Under the pieces are notes generated by a model. The model made no database searches, had not been told where the DNA came from, and saw only the letters and a list, made by a program, of their open reading frames with translations. From positions 1 through 29,993 of the forward strand of contig CAZCBD010000006.1 of assembly GCA_964496755.1 (NCBI GenBank): 29,993 bases of DNA. Direction: 5' to 3'. Origin of the DNA: CAZCBD01 sp964496755 (GTDB lineage: Bacteria; Bacteroidota; Ignavibacteria; Ignavibacteriales; Melioribacteraceae). This document shows, in pieces, positions 18,642 to 25,646 of this stretch. Every line of letters starts with the position of its first letter. Position 1 is the stretch's first letter. Both the position numbers and the translations under genes were made by a program.

Positions 18642-19918
18642 TTCAACAAATTGATAAAATTGAAAAAGTTGGCGGAACTATTATTCTGCCCGGAGATAAA
18701 TCTATTTCACATCGTGCCGTAATGTTTTCTGCACTTGCAAAAGGGAAATCAGTAATTCACAACTATCTGGATTCAGCTGATGTGAATTCTACTATAAATT
18801 GTTTTGAGAATTTGGGATGCACAATTTATAAAACTAAAAATAGAATTGAAGTAGAAGGGAAAGGCCTTTTCAATTTTTTGCCGCCCACTGAATTGCTTGA
18901 TGCCGGTAATTCCGGTACCACTGCCCGTTTGATTAGCGGAATTTTATCCGCTCAAAAATTTCAATCGATATTAGTAGGGGATAATTCTCTTTCTAAACGA
19001 CCGATGAAAAGAATTATTGAACCTCTTTCATTAATGAATGCAAAATTTGAACATTCAGGAAATTTTACATTACCACTTACAATTTTACCCTCGAATAATT
19101 TAAAAGCAATTGAATATAAATTGCCTGTTGCCAGCGCTCAGGTTAAAAGTGCGATATTATTAGCCGGATTGCATCTGAATGATCAAACAGTTATAATAGA
19201 AAATGTGCCAACCAGAAATCATACGGAAAATTTATTGGGTTTGAAAGTTGAAGAATTTGAAGGTGGCAGAAAAATATTTGTTTCCAAGTCCAATTATCCG
19301 GTTCCACAAGAATATAATGTGCCGTCAGATATTTCTACAGCTGCTTTTTTTATTGTGCTAGCCTTACTTTTGAAAAACTCTGAACTTAGGTTAAATAATA
19401 TTTTGTTGAATGAAACACGTGACGGTATTTTGAAAATACTGAAAATGATGGGTGGTAAAATTGAAATCGAAAATATTAAAACCCAAAACGGTGAAAAATC
19501 AGGGGACTTAATAGTTAGATCTTCGGTATTAAAAAATGTGAGCATTCCCAAAGAAATTATTCCTAATATTATTGATGAAATTCCGATACTCTCTATTGCC
19601 GGATTATTTGCCGAAGGTGAGTTTGAAATTATTAATGCTAAAGAATTAAGATTTAAAGAATCCGATAGAATAAGAGCTATGTGCGAGAATTTTAAACTGT
19701 TAGGTTTAGATGTAGTTGAAAATGAAGACGGTTATAAATTGTCTGGAAATATTAACGGAAATGATTTTTTATTTGACAGTTATGGTGATCACAGAATAGC
19801 AATGTCCTTTGGAGTTTTGTCGGTGCTTTTGGAACAGAGAACAGCTATTAAAGATTTTGAATGTGTTGCTATTTCCAATCCCGGATTTTTAGAACAAATT
19901 AAAACTATTGCTATTTAA
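18638..19918 (+). CDS. aroA: 5-enolpyruvylshikimate-3-phosphate synthase AroA
   Basis: AroA transfers the enolpyruvyl group of PEP to shikimate 3-phosphate, the sixth step of the shikimate pathway to aromatic amino acids. Active-site motifs are complete: LPGDKSISHRAVM (Lys21, Arg26), LLDAGNSGTTARLISG (the PEP loop), LSKRPMKRIIEPL, SAQVKSAILLAGL, RFKESDRIRAM and YGDHRIAMSFGVL. I place the start at the ATG at 18638, which overlaps the trmH stop as ATGA. An in-frame GTG at 18626 would add four residues and is less likely, because the other junctions in this operon use the same ATGA overlap. The product is then 426 aa, a normal length. It is the last gene of the ymdB operon. Confidence 0.96.
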   Translation: MIQQIDKIEKVGGTIILPGDKSISHRAVMFSALAKGKSVIHNYLDSADVNSTINCFENLGCTIYKTKNRIEVEGKGLFNFLPPTELLDAGNSGTTARLISGILSAQKFQSILVGDNSLSKRPMKRIIEPLSLMNAKFEHSGNFTLPLTILPSNNLKAIEYKLPVASAQVKSAILLAGLHLNDQTVIIENVPTRNHTENLLGLKVEEFEGGRKIFVSKSNYPVPQEYNVPSDISTAAFFIVLALLLKNSELRLNNILLNETRDGILKILKMMGGKIEIENIKTQNGEKSGDLIVRSSVLKNVSIPKEIIPNIIDEIPILSIAGLFAEGEFEIINAKELRFKESDRIRAMCENFKLLGLDVVENEDGYKLSGNINGNDFLFDSYGDHRIAMSFGVLSVLLEQRTAIKDFECVAISNPGFLEQIKTIAI

Positions 19919-19936
19919 ATTTATTAGCTGAAAAGT

Positions 19937-19963
19937 AATAATTTTATTTTCATTAAAATTATT
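19937..19963. terminator. Possible AT-only hairpin between convergent aroA and bshC
   Basis: AATAATTTT (19937-19945) and AAAATTATT (19955-19963) are exact inverted repeats of 9 bp around a 9-base loop, with short T and A runs nearby. The position in the 78-bp gap between convergent genes suits a bidirectional terminator. The stem has no G-C pair, so stability is poor and a chance match in AT-rich DNA is possible. Confidence 0.3.
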
Positions 19964-19996
19964 TTAATGACCTTTGTTTTTAGGTATAAATAAAAA

Positions 19997-21622
19997 CTAC
20001 AACTCCAATATCTGATGTTCAAATTTATTTATTGATATTTCATTGATCATCCATTTTAATATGCCTACGCCATATTTATTAACAAAATAAATGAAACTTA
20101 AAACTCTTTCCTGTAATTTTTCGTTTGGAAAGATTAAGGTTTCAATTTTTTGAATTTGTCGTAACGTAACCGAATGTTTTGTTTGTTGAGCTTTTATGGC
20201 TTTGTTTTTTATATTTTTTAAATTTTGATTTGTCTTTTCAATTATTTTATTTACTGCAGAGTTTAGGTGCTGGTCGATGTGGATAATTTCATCCGACAAA
20301 GAACTAAAAAGTAGTTTTACTTGATTTTCGGTATCATTAAAGATTTGATCCAGATTAATTTCAGAAATTAAATTTAAGACCTTATCATTGAAAAAATCTT
20401 TTCCTAAAAAGAAATCCTGATATTTTAAGTTTAATTTATTTAATGTTGAAAAAATGTTTTTTTCAATAATTGTTAAAGATGCTCGAGGGTAGATAATTGG
20501 AGGTTCAATATTAAAACATTTATACAAAGTAGAAACCTGTGCAAAATAATTTATTTCACCCGGTCCGCCAATATATAACCCTGTGGGGAATAAATAATCC
20601 TGACAAATAGGGCGTAACATAACATTAGGACTAAAGAGTTCGGGGTATTGATTAAGCAATTCCAAAAGCTCATCCTTTGAGAATTTTTTCCGTTTGTTTT
20701 TAAGTCTAAAATAATTTTCCCCGGGTTCTAATGAATGTCTTCCGGTATCATCGGAAACAAATAAATTAATTGGTTTAATTTTGACCTGTGCGTGATAGAG
20801 ATTTTCCAGTTCGGCACTTCGTGCAATTGAAATGGCAGAATTAGTTTTATAATTCTCAATTTCACTTTTAAATATCGGCTTAAGTAATTCCTTCACAGGC
20901 TTATTCTGAGGGTCAAAGATTATTAAACCATATTCGTCGAACAAATCAAAAATCAATCCGCTAAATGCTGATTTTATTGATTTTCCTTTATAATAATTCG
21001 GTTCAATTAAATCAAAAACTTCATTTGTAAAATCCGTATGTCTTAGAGATTCTTTTAATTCCTCAATTAAAATTTCTATGTTTTCATTGAAGATTAGATT
21101 GCCTATGCTGCCTCTGTTACTTTCTTCTTCTAACCCGTCATTATATTTTAGCATTCTCAATGAATTGTTTTTATCAATAAAATTCAGCTGGCTTATTTCA
21201 TCAAAATCATGATCATCTCCTTCAAGCCAAAATACAGGAACAAAATTAAAATTTTCATATTTGTTTTTTAATTCGGCACATAATTTTATTGCTGTCATTG
21301 TTTTGTATAAAGTATATAAGGGACCGCCAAGAATGCCTAATTGTTGACCGGTAATAATGGCAATCGTATTATCATTTTTTAATGCAGTGATATTTTGTTC
21401 TGTCAATTTTGAGGGTTTAAATTGTTTGTACTGTTGATTTATAATTTCAACTAATTTATTTCGGTTTGCTCTTGTTCCTTTTTTGATATTAAGAAAATGC
21501 TGATTGTAGTTATCAAAATCACGGAAATTATTATTGTAAAATTGTTTAACATTTTCAAATTCATACATATAATCCAAAAATAAGTTTTGATGCCCCGCTA
21601 TGTCGGAGAAATTTAAAAACAT
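19997..21622 (-). CDS. bshC: Bacillithiol biosynthesis cysteine-adding enzyme BshC
   Basis: BshC adds cysteine to glucosaminyl-malate, the last step in making the low-molecular-weight thiol bacillithiol. The family signatures are clear: AIITGQQLGILGGPLYTLYK (about 88-107), VFWLEGDDHDFDEI (130-143), TGLYIGGPGEINYFAQ, and EPPIIYPRASLTIIE. A long charged helical segment of about 430-500 matches the coiled-coil arm seen in BshC structures. At 541 aa it is full length. bshA and bshB are not in this window, so the pathway must be completed elsewhere. The gene is convergent with aroA. Upstream, in the divergent region, lies a perfect inverted repeat 35 bp from its start codon that may serve as an operator. 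Confidence 0.93.
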   Translation of the reverse strand: MFLNFSDIAGHQNLFLDYMYEFENVKQFYNNNFRDFDNYNQHFLNIKKGTRANRNKLVEIINQQYKQFKPSKLTEQNITALKNDNTIAIITGQQLGILGGPLYTLYKTMTAIKLCAELKNKYENFNFVPVFWLEGDDHDFDEISQLNFIDKNNSLRMLKYNDGLEEESNRGSIGNLIFNENIEILIEELKESLRHTDFTNEVFDLIEPNYYKGKSIKSAFSGLIFDLFDEYGLIIFDPQNKPVKELLKPIFKSEIENYKTNSAISIARSAELENLYHAQVKIKPINLFVSDDTGRHSLEPGENYFRLKNKRKKFSKDELLELLNQYPELFSPNVMLRPICQDYLFPTGLYIGGPGEINYFAQVSTLYKCFNIEPPIIYPRASLTIIEKNIFSTLNKLNLKYQDFFLGKDFFNDKVLNLISEINLDQIFNDTENQVKLLFSSLSDEIIHIDQHLNSAVNKIIEKTNQNLKNIKNKAIKAQQTKHSVTLRQIQKIETLIFPNEKLQERVLSFIYFVNKYGVGILKWMINEISINKFEHQILEL

Positions 21623-21656
21623 ATTGTTCCCATTTTGTTAATGTTATTTTTAATGG

Positions 21657-21680
21657 TGATAAATATAACAATATTTATCA
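21657..21680. repeat. Perfect 24-bp inverted repeat (possible operator) upstream of bshC
   Basis: The arms TGATAAATAT (21657-21666) and ATATTTATCA (21671-21680) are exact reverse complements of 10 bp around AACA. It is the longest perfect interrupted inverted repeat I found in the non-coding DNA. It lies between the divergent bshC gene and the outer-membrane protein gene, 35 bp from the bshC start. It could bind a dimeric repressor, or form a leader hairpin in the bshC transcript. The regulator is unknown. Confidence 0.5.
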
Positions 21681-21711
21681 GAATAGATTTCAAAAAATAA
21701 TCTAAAATATT

Positions 21712-21744
21712 TTTGAAATAAAAATAATAGAATCACTATTTTTG
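21712..21744 (+). promoter_or_regulatory. Bacteroidota-type promoter before the outer-membrane protein gene
   Basis: TTTG at 21712-21715 and TATTTTTG at 21737-21744 are separated by 21 bases. This fits the established Bacteroidota -33/-7 consensus (TTTG, 19-21 bases, TAnnTTTG). Transcription would start near 21750, about 20 bases before the GTG start at 21771. The sequence is AT-rich, so chance is not excluded. Confidence 0.5.
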
Positions 21745-21770
21745 TAAAATAATTTTACGAGTTAATTACA

Positions 21771-22622
21771 GTGAAAATCGGTTTATTTTTCTTATTAATT
21801 ATTATTCAAACATTAAATATTCAAGCTCAAAATAAGTTTGAATTATTTCCTTATGGAAGAAATTTTGCACATCTGAGAGCTAATAATATTGAACCTGCTG
21901 TTGGGATTTTATATGATCCGGCATCGTCTAATTTGAAAGTTGATATTGGAAATAGTGTGGATATGCTTAAGTATGAGCTAGGCAAGGACAAATATATTTC
22001 AATTGGAATTGATTTTATGGGATATGCATATACAACAAGCTATGCCGGCAATAGGTTGCAAATTGATGCTCTTGACGGGGTTTTGGGGGGAAATATTTCG
22101 TATTCTGAATTTTATGGTACAAAGATAAGTCAATTCCGTTTGCGAATAATTCATAATAGTGCACATTTGGTTGATGGCAATTATGATATTCAAAAGCAGG
22201 AATGGATTTCTCAAAAACCTATTCCTTATACTAAAGATTTTGTTGAATTAGCTTACGCTTATTCCAATTTGTACAAAAAAGTTAGGTATCGTATTTATTC
22301 GATAGTTGCTTGGGCTTGGATGGTACGTCCTAAAACATTAAAAAAAATATCAGGAGTAATTGGAGGTGAATTTTATTTTAATTTTGAAAAGTTTAATCTT
22401 AATAAATCACCTTTTAATTTCTTTATGGCTATAAATTATGAGTCTGAGGGAATACCCGAATACATAGCTAATCTTAGATTTCAACTTGGATTTAAAATCG
22501 GTAAAATTTTTAAGAAAGGTTTTGTTCTTTATTATGAATATTTTCATGGGAGTAATCCATTTAATGAATATTACAAACAAATTATTAGCAGAAAGGGTAT
22601 TGGCTTTGTTGTCGATTTTTAA
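21771..22622 (+). CDS. Outer-membrane barrel-like protein, paralogue 1 (DUF1207-like)
   Basis: This is a 283-aa exported protein starting at a GTG. A signal peptide ending NIQAQ is followed by alternating amphipathic strands, and the chain ends GIGFVVDF with a terminal Phe, as in outer-membrane barrels. It carries the motif HNSAHLVDG at 128-136. The protein at 23847-24674 has HISAHFVDG at exactly the same residue numbers, and both share an N-terminal IGNS[VL]D segment, so the two are paralogues. The H-x-S-x-H-x-x-D pattern resembles DUF1207 proteins, but I hold that only as an inference. No ATG lies between the promoter and the signal peptide, and no Shine-Dalgarno is visible. It is followed 17 bp later by the glycosyltransferase gene. 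Function is unknown. Confidence 0.72.
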   Translation: MKIGLFFLLIIIQTLNIQAQNKFELFPYGRNFAHLRANNIEPAVGILYDPASSNLKVDIGNSVDMLKYELGKDKYISIGIDFMGYAYTTSYAGNRLQIDALDGVLGGNISYSEFYGTKISQFRLRIIHNSAHLVDGNYDIQKQEWISQKPIPYTKDFVELAYAYSNLYKKVRYRIYSIVAWAWMVRPKTLKKISGVIGGEFYFNFEKFNLNKSPFNFFMAINYESEGIPEYIANLRFQLGFKIGKIFKKGFVLYYEYFHGSNPFNEYYKQIISRKGIGFVVDF

Positions 22623-22639
22623 TTTAAACATAAAAAATA

Positions 22640-23156
22640 ATGTTTGAAATCATTTTTATTATATTGCTCATACTTTATGCTTTTGTTGAATTTCTTTTAA
22701 ACAAAAAAGCATTTAAAGAATTCAGTTTCACAAAAATTAATAACGTAAAAAAAGTTACTGTAATTGTTGCAGCACGCAATGAAGAGAAGAATATTTTGCG
22801 GTGCCTTAATTCTTTGGATAGACTTATCTATCCCGAAGATAAAATTGAAATTATTATTGTTGATGACAATTCGGAGGATAATACTAATTTAATTGTTTCT
22901 AATTTTATTGACGGAAAAAATAAATTCAAACTAATCAAAACCCACGATAAAATATCAAATCTAATTGGGAAAACAAACGCTTTAGCAAATGCCCTTAAAA
23001 TAGCTTCGGGAGATATAATTTTTACTACGGATGCAGATTGTGTTGTTAATCCGAATTGGGTAAAAAAAACGGTTTCATATTTTCAAGATGATGTAGTAGC
23101 GGTTTTTGGTTATACTTACATTGAAGGCGGAAAGAGTTTTTACGATATGCTGATAT
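22640..23156 (+). CDS. Family 2 glycosyltransferase, N-terminal part (cut by assembly break)
   Basis: This is the N-terminal part of a membrane-bound GT-A family 2 glycosyltransferase. A transmembrane helix (about 1-20) is followed by the nucleotide-sugar fold: VTVIVAARNEEKNILRCLNS, then IIIVDDNSEDNTN, then the DxD motif TTDADC with Asp131 and Asp133. The C-terminal part, with the acceptor and QxxRW motifs, is at 23277-23830. Convincing glycosyltransferase sequence stops around FYDMLIS. The frame continues to a TAA at 23225-23227, but that stretch is the complement of an alpha/beta-hydrolase gene and should not be read as part of this protein. In the genome the gene is probably intact, with roughly ten residues missing at the gap. 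The donor sugar cannot be told from sequence. Confidence 0.85.
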
Positions 23157-23266
23157 CCAGTGGCAATTTCCTGTATAACCATTCCTCCCATCGACAATCC
23201 TACAAAATGGACCGAATCAATATTTAAGTATTTTAATAATTCTATAATATCATCAGCAAACTGTGA
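23157..23266 (-). other. Misjoined fragment of an alpha/beta-hydrolase gene at a contig end
   Basis: Read on the minus strand from 23266, an uninterrupted frame gives SQFADDIIELLKYLNI, then FVGLSMGGMVIQEIA and TGYQ. This is the helix plus nucleophile elbow (GLSMGG, catalytic Ser) of an alpha/beta-hydrolase fold enzyme. It lies inside the plus-strand glycosyltransferase gene and directly against the N run. The best explanation is a chimeric contig end. The hydrolase reading may extend leftward to about 23130 (HIVKTL), so the exact junction is uncertain. Confidence 0.8.
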
Positions 23267-23276
23267 NNNNNNNNNN
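23267..23276. other. Assembly gap (10 Ns)
   Basis: Ten consecutive undetermined bases join two contigs. The count is probably a placeholder. Glycosyltransferase sequence on both sides of the gap region is consistent with a correct scaffold link, apart from the hydrolase fragment at the left edge. Confidence 0.97.
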
Positions 23277-23830
23277 CTGTGGCCGGTGGTTCGATGAATA
23301 TGGGGCTGCCTATGAGTTGTATTGGAAATAATATGGCATATCGAAAAGAAGCTTACGAAAAAATCGGAGGGTATGAATCAATTTCATTTTCTGTAACTGA
23401 AGATTTTAGATTATTAAAAGAATTAAAAAAACTGAAAAATAAAAAAGTTATCTATCCTTTGGATAAAGATACATTGGTTTCTTCTTTACCCTGTGATAAT
23501 ATCAAAACATTGTATAGACAAAGAAAACGTTGGAGTGTTGGCGGATTAGAAAGCGATTGGTTTGGTACTTTTATTATGACTTTAGCAGCATTAACAAATT
23601 TTTCGGTGATACTAGTTCCAATACTTCTATTTCCTATTGGAGTTATTTTTGTTTTGGTTAAATCAATTTTGGATTTTTTATTTATTAAAAAAATATTCAA
23701 ACTATTTAAATTAAAATTATCAATTAAAAAAATATTGGTATTTGAAATGTACTATGTAACTTATTCCGTACTGATACCAGTAATATTATTGTTTAGTAAA
23801 AAGGTTATTTGGAAAGATCGTGCTTATTGA
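23277..23830 (+). CDS. Family 2 glycosyltransferase, C-terminal part (cut by assembly gap)
   Basis: This is the continuation of the gene begun at 22640. In the frame whose first complete codon is at 23279 it opens VAGGSMNMGLPMSCIGNNMA, the usual sequence after the DxD half in this type of enzyme. It then has the acceptor-site Asp in VTEDFRLLKEL and the QRKRW form of the QxxRW motif in LYRQRKRWSVGGLE. Two or three hydrophobic segments follow (MTLAALTNFSVILVPILLFP, IGVIFVLVKSILDFLF, YVTYSVLIPVILLF), as expected for an inner-membrane glycosyltransferase. The start codon is not here; the GTG at 23279 is not a real start. The stop is at 23828-23830, and the next outer-membrane protein gene begins 16 bp later. 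Confidence 0.88.
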
Positions 23831-23846
23831 AAAATGTGGGGTGTTT

Positions 23847-24674
23847 ATGAAAAAAAATATTTTCATTCTTCTTTTTTTTGTTGCTGGAATTACAGCTCAA
23901 AATAAAATTAATTATTTCCCGGGTGAATTAAATATCCAACCTTTTATAGGAAATACTTTGGAGCCTAAAATCGGAACAGTATTTCAAATTGCGAATAATG
24001 AACTTGAATTAAATATTGGAAATTCCTTGGATATATTTCAAATTGAAAATAAAATCGGCAAATTTTCTGCCGGAGTGGATTTTTTTACTTTTACATTGCT
24101 TAGAAGCGAAAGTAATTTTCATTTTCCTGTTGATGCTGTTGATTATCTTTTCGGAGTAAATTTTGGTTTTAAAGCTAATCTTGAAAATAATTTTATTACT
24201 GAAATTGGTTTTAGACTGAGATTGAGTCATATAAGTGCTCATTTTGTTGATGGACATTGGGATAATACTTCTACCGGTACTTGGCGTGATGGCAGAATGC
24301 CAATGGTTTACAGTCGTGAATTTGTTGAATTCCTACCTTTTATGAAAATTAAAAATTTTAGGTTTTATGCGGGCTTCACTTATTTGTATCACGTGGATCC
24401 TTCAACTATTAAAAAAGATAATTATCAAGCAGGGTTTGATTTTACTTACCGATTAATGGATAATTTATTTTTATTTTCGGGCTACGATTTGAAAATCATT
24501 CATTTATCCGACTATTCGGCTAATCATAATATAAATATCGGGTTTAAATTCGGTAAACAAAAAGGTCGTGGAATTTCATTCTTTTATGAGTATTATTCCG
24601 GCAAAAGTTATCATGGCGAGTACTTTAATGTTGAACAAAAATTTTCTGCGTTTGGTTTTAACATTGATTTATAA
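23847..24674 (+). CDS. Outer-membrane barrel-like protein, paralogue 2 (DUF1207-like)
   Basis: This is a 275-aa exported protein. The ATG at 23847 gives a clean signal peptide (KKNIFILLFFVAGITAQ). A longer frame is open back to 23820 but would overlap the glycosyltransferase gene and add charged residues before the signal. It carries HISAHFVDG at residues 128-136, colinear with paralogue 1, plus DFFTFT...FPVDAVDYLFGVNFGF matching the equivalent region there. Amphipathic strands continue to the end (GFNIDL). Paralogue 2 has an insert rich in Thr/Arg (DNTSTGTWRDGRMP) after the motif. The pair flanks a membrane glycosyltransferase, which suggests a shared job in surface polysaccharide or lipid traffic, but that is only a guess from context. 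Confidence 0.75.
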   Translation: MKKNIFILLFFVAGITAQNKINYFPGELNIQPFIGNTLEPKIGTVFQIANNELELNIGNSLDIFQIENKIGKFSAGVDFFTFTLLRSESNFHFPVDAVDYLFGVNFGFKANLENNFITEIGFRLRLSHISAHFVDGHWDNTSTGTWRDGRMPMVYSREFVEFLPFMKIKNFRFYAGFTYLYHVDPSTIKKDNYQAGFDFTYRLMDNLFLFSGYDLKIIHLSDYSANHNINIGFKFGKQKGRGISFFYEYYSGKSYHGEYFNVEQKFSAFGFNIDL

Positions 24675-24869
24675 ATTAAAAGGGATAAATAATTGCCTTG
24701 CAATAATATTTTAATTAAATTTAATTTACTAAAAAAATAAAAGGATATTATATCGAGACTTGGTACTTTTTTAACAATTAAATTTAAAAATCAAATGTTT
24801 AAGTCTTTAAATATAATATTCTTTACGAATATCAGCCCTTTTATTATCCCATATTTTAGAGATTATTGA
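24675..24869. other. Largest gene-free stretch (195 bp)
   Basis: This AT-rich spacer holds a 5-bp stem with a 3-base loop (ATTGC-CTT-GCAAT, 24692-24704), a 14-bp AT palindrome (from 24713), and an inverted repeat ATATTC-TTTAC-GAATAT (24816-24832). No open frame, promoter match or RNA gene in it can be defended. A promoter for the following lipoprotein operon is expected here. Confidence 0.5.
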
Positions 24870-25646
24870 ATGAAAAAAAATATTTTGATACTGTTATTTG
24901 TTTTTTTTATTTCCTGCGAAAAAGATTCTGAATCGATAATCGAGGTCGGAAATAATTCAAAGCAAATTATAAATATTCAAATACCGGATACGGTTGTTTA
25001 TAATACCAATGATTCAACTTTTACAGCTCAAATTGAATATATTGGCGACAAAATAAATAATATTGAATTCAGGGTTTATTCGGAAAAAGGAGAAATATTT
25101 GTATCAAAATCAACGGAATTATCTCATGTTCAAATAAAGCAGGGATTAGAAACTGTTTGGAAATTTTCCGGTAAAGCTTTTTTCGGATTGAAAAATTCAA
25201 CGGGAAAATATCTGGCGGAATTTACGGGAGATTTTTCGAGACGACAAGAAGTTTTGGGAGTTAAATATTTTCTGTTTATTAATAAATTAAAAAATTATCC
25301 TCCGGAGATTTCGAATTTAATATTGCCGGACTCAATAAATCGAGAAGTAGAATTTAATTTTTCCGTAAAAGTTGAAGATCCGAATGGTTTGCAAAACATA
25401 AGCAAAGTAGTTTATAAGTTGTATAAACCTGATGGCACGGAACAAAAAAATAGTAATGGTATTTCAGAATTCCCTTTAAATGACAATGGAGAAAACGGAG
25501 ATATAAAATCCGGTGACGGGGTGTTTTCTGCAAAACTAATTTTCCCGGCTTCGGTTAATATTGGGAATTGGAAATTTAAATTTTATGCTGTTGATAAAAG
25601 TAATTCTATAAGTAATCAAATTGAAAAAACGGTAAAAGTGAAATAA
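24870..25646 (+). CDS. Lipoprotein with Ig-like domains
   Basis: This is a 258-aa exported lipoprotein. A short hydrophobic signal ends with FFISC, so Cys16 is the likely lipidated residue (a phenylalanine at -3 is less usual), followed by EKDS. Two beta-sandwich-like regions follow, at roughly 30-140 and 145-258. The second starts PPEISNLILPDSINREVEFN and contains DNGENGDIKSGDGVFSAKL, a calcium-loop-like segment seen in Ig-like and choice-of-anchor domains, and it ends in WKFKFYAVDKSNS. No enzymatic motif is present. Its stop overlaps the start of the propeller gene by one base (TAATG at 25644-25648), so the two are coupled and probably work together at the outer membrane. I do not recognise a named family. 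Confidence 0.72.
   Translation: MKKNILILLFVFFISCEKDSESIIEVGNNSKQIINIQIPDTVVYNTNDSTFTAQIEYIGDKINNIEFRVYSEKGEIFVSKSTELSHVQIKQGLETVWKFSGKAFFGLKNSTGKYLAEFTGDFSRRQEVLGVKYFLFINKLKNYPPEISNLILPDSINREVEFNFSVKVEDPNGLQNISKVVYKLYKPDGTEQKNSNGISEFPLNDNGENGDIKSGDGVFSAKLIFPASVNIGNWKFKFYAVDKSNSISNQIEKTVKVK

Noticed and set aside
22640..23227. A complete 195-aa glycosyltransferase ending at the TAA at 23225-23227
   Set aside because: The last 23 or so codons are the complement of an alpha/beta-hydrolase gene next to an assembly gap, and the missing C-terminal half of the enzyme is found after the gap. It is one gene cut by a bad join.
24692..24704. ATTGC-CTT-GCAAT as a terminator for the second paralogue
   Set aside because: The stem is only 5 bp and no T run follows directly.
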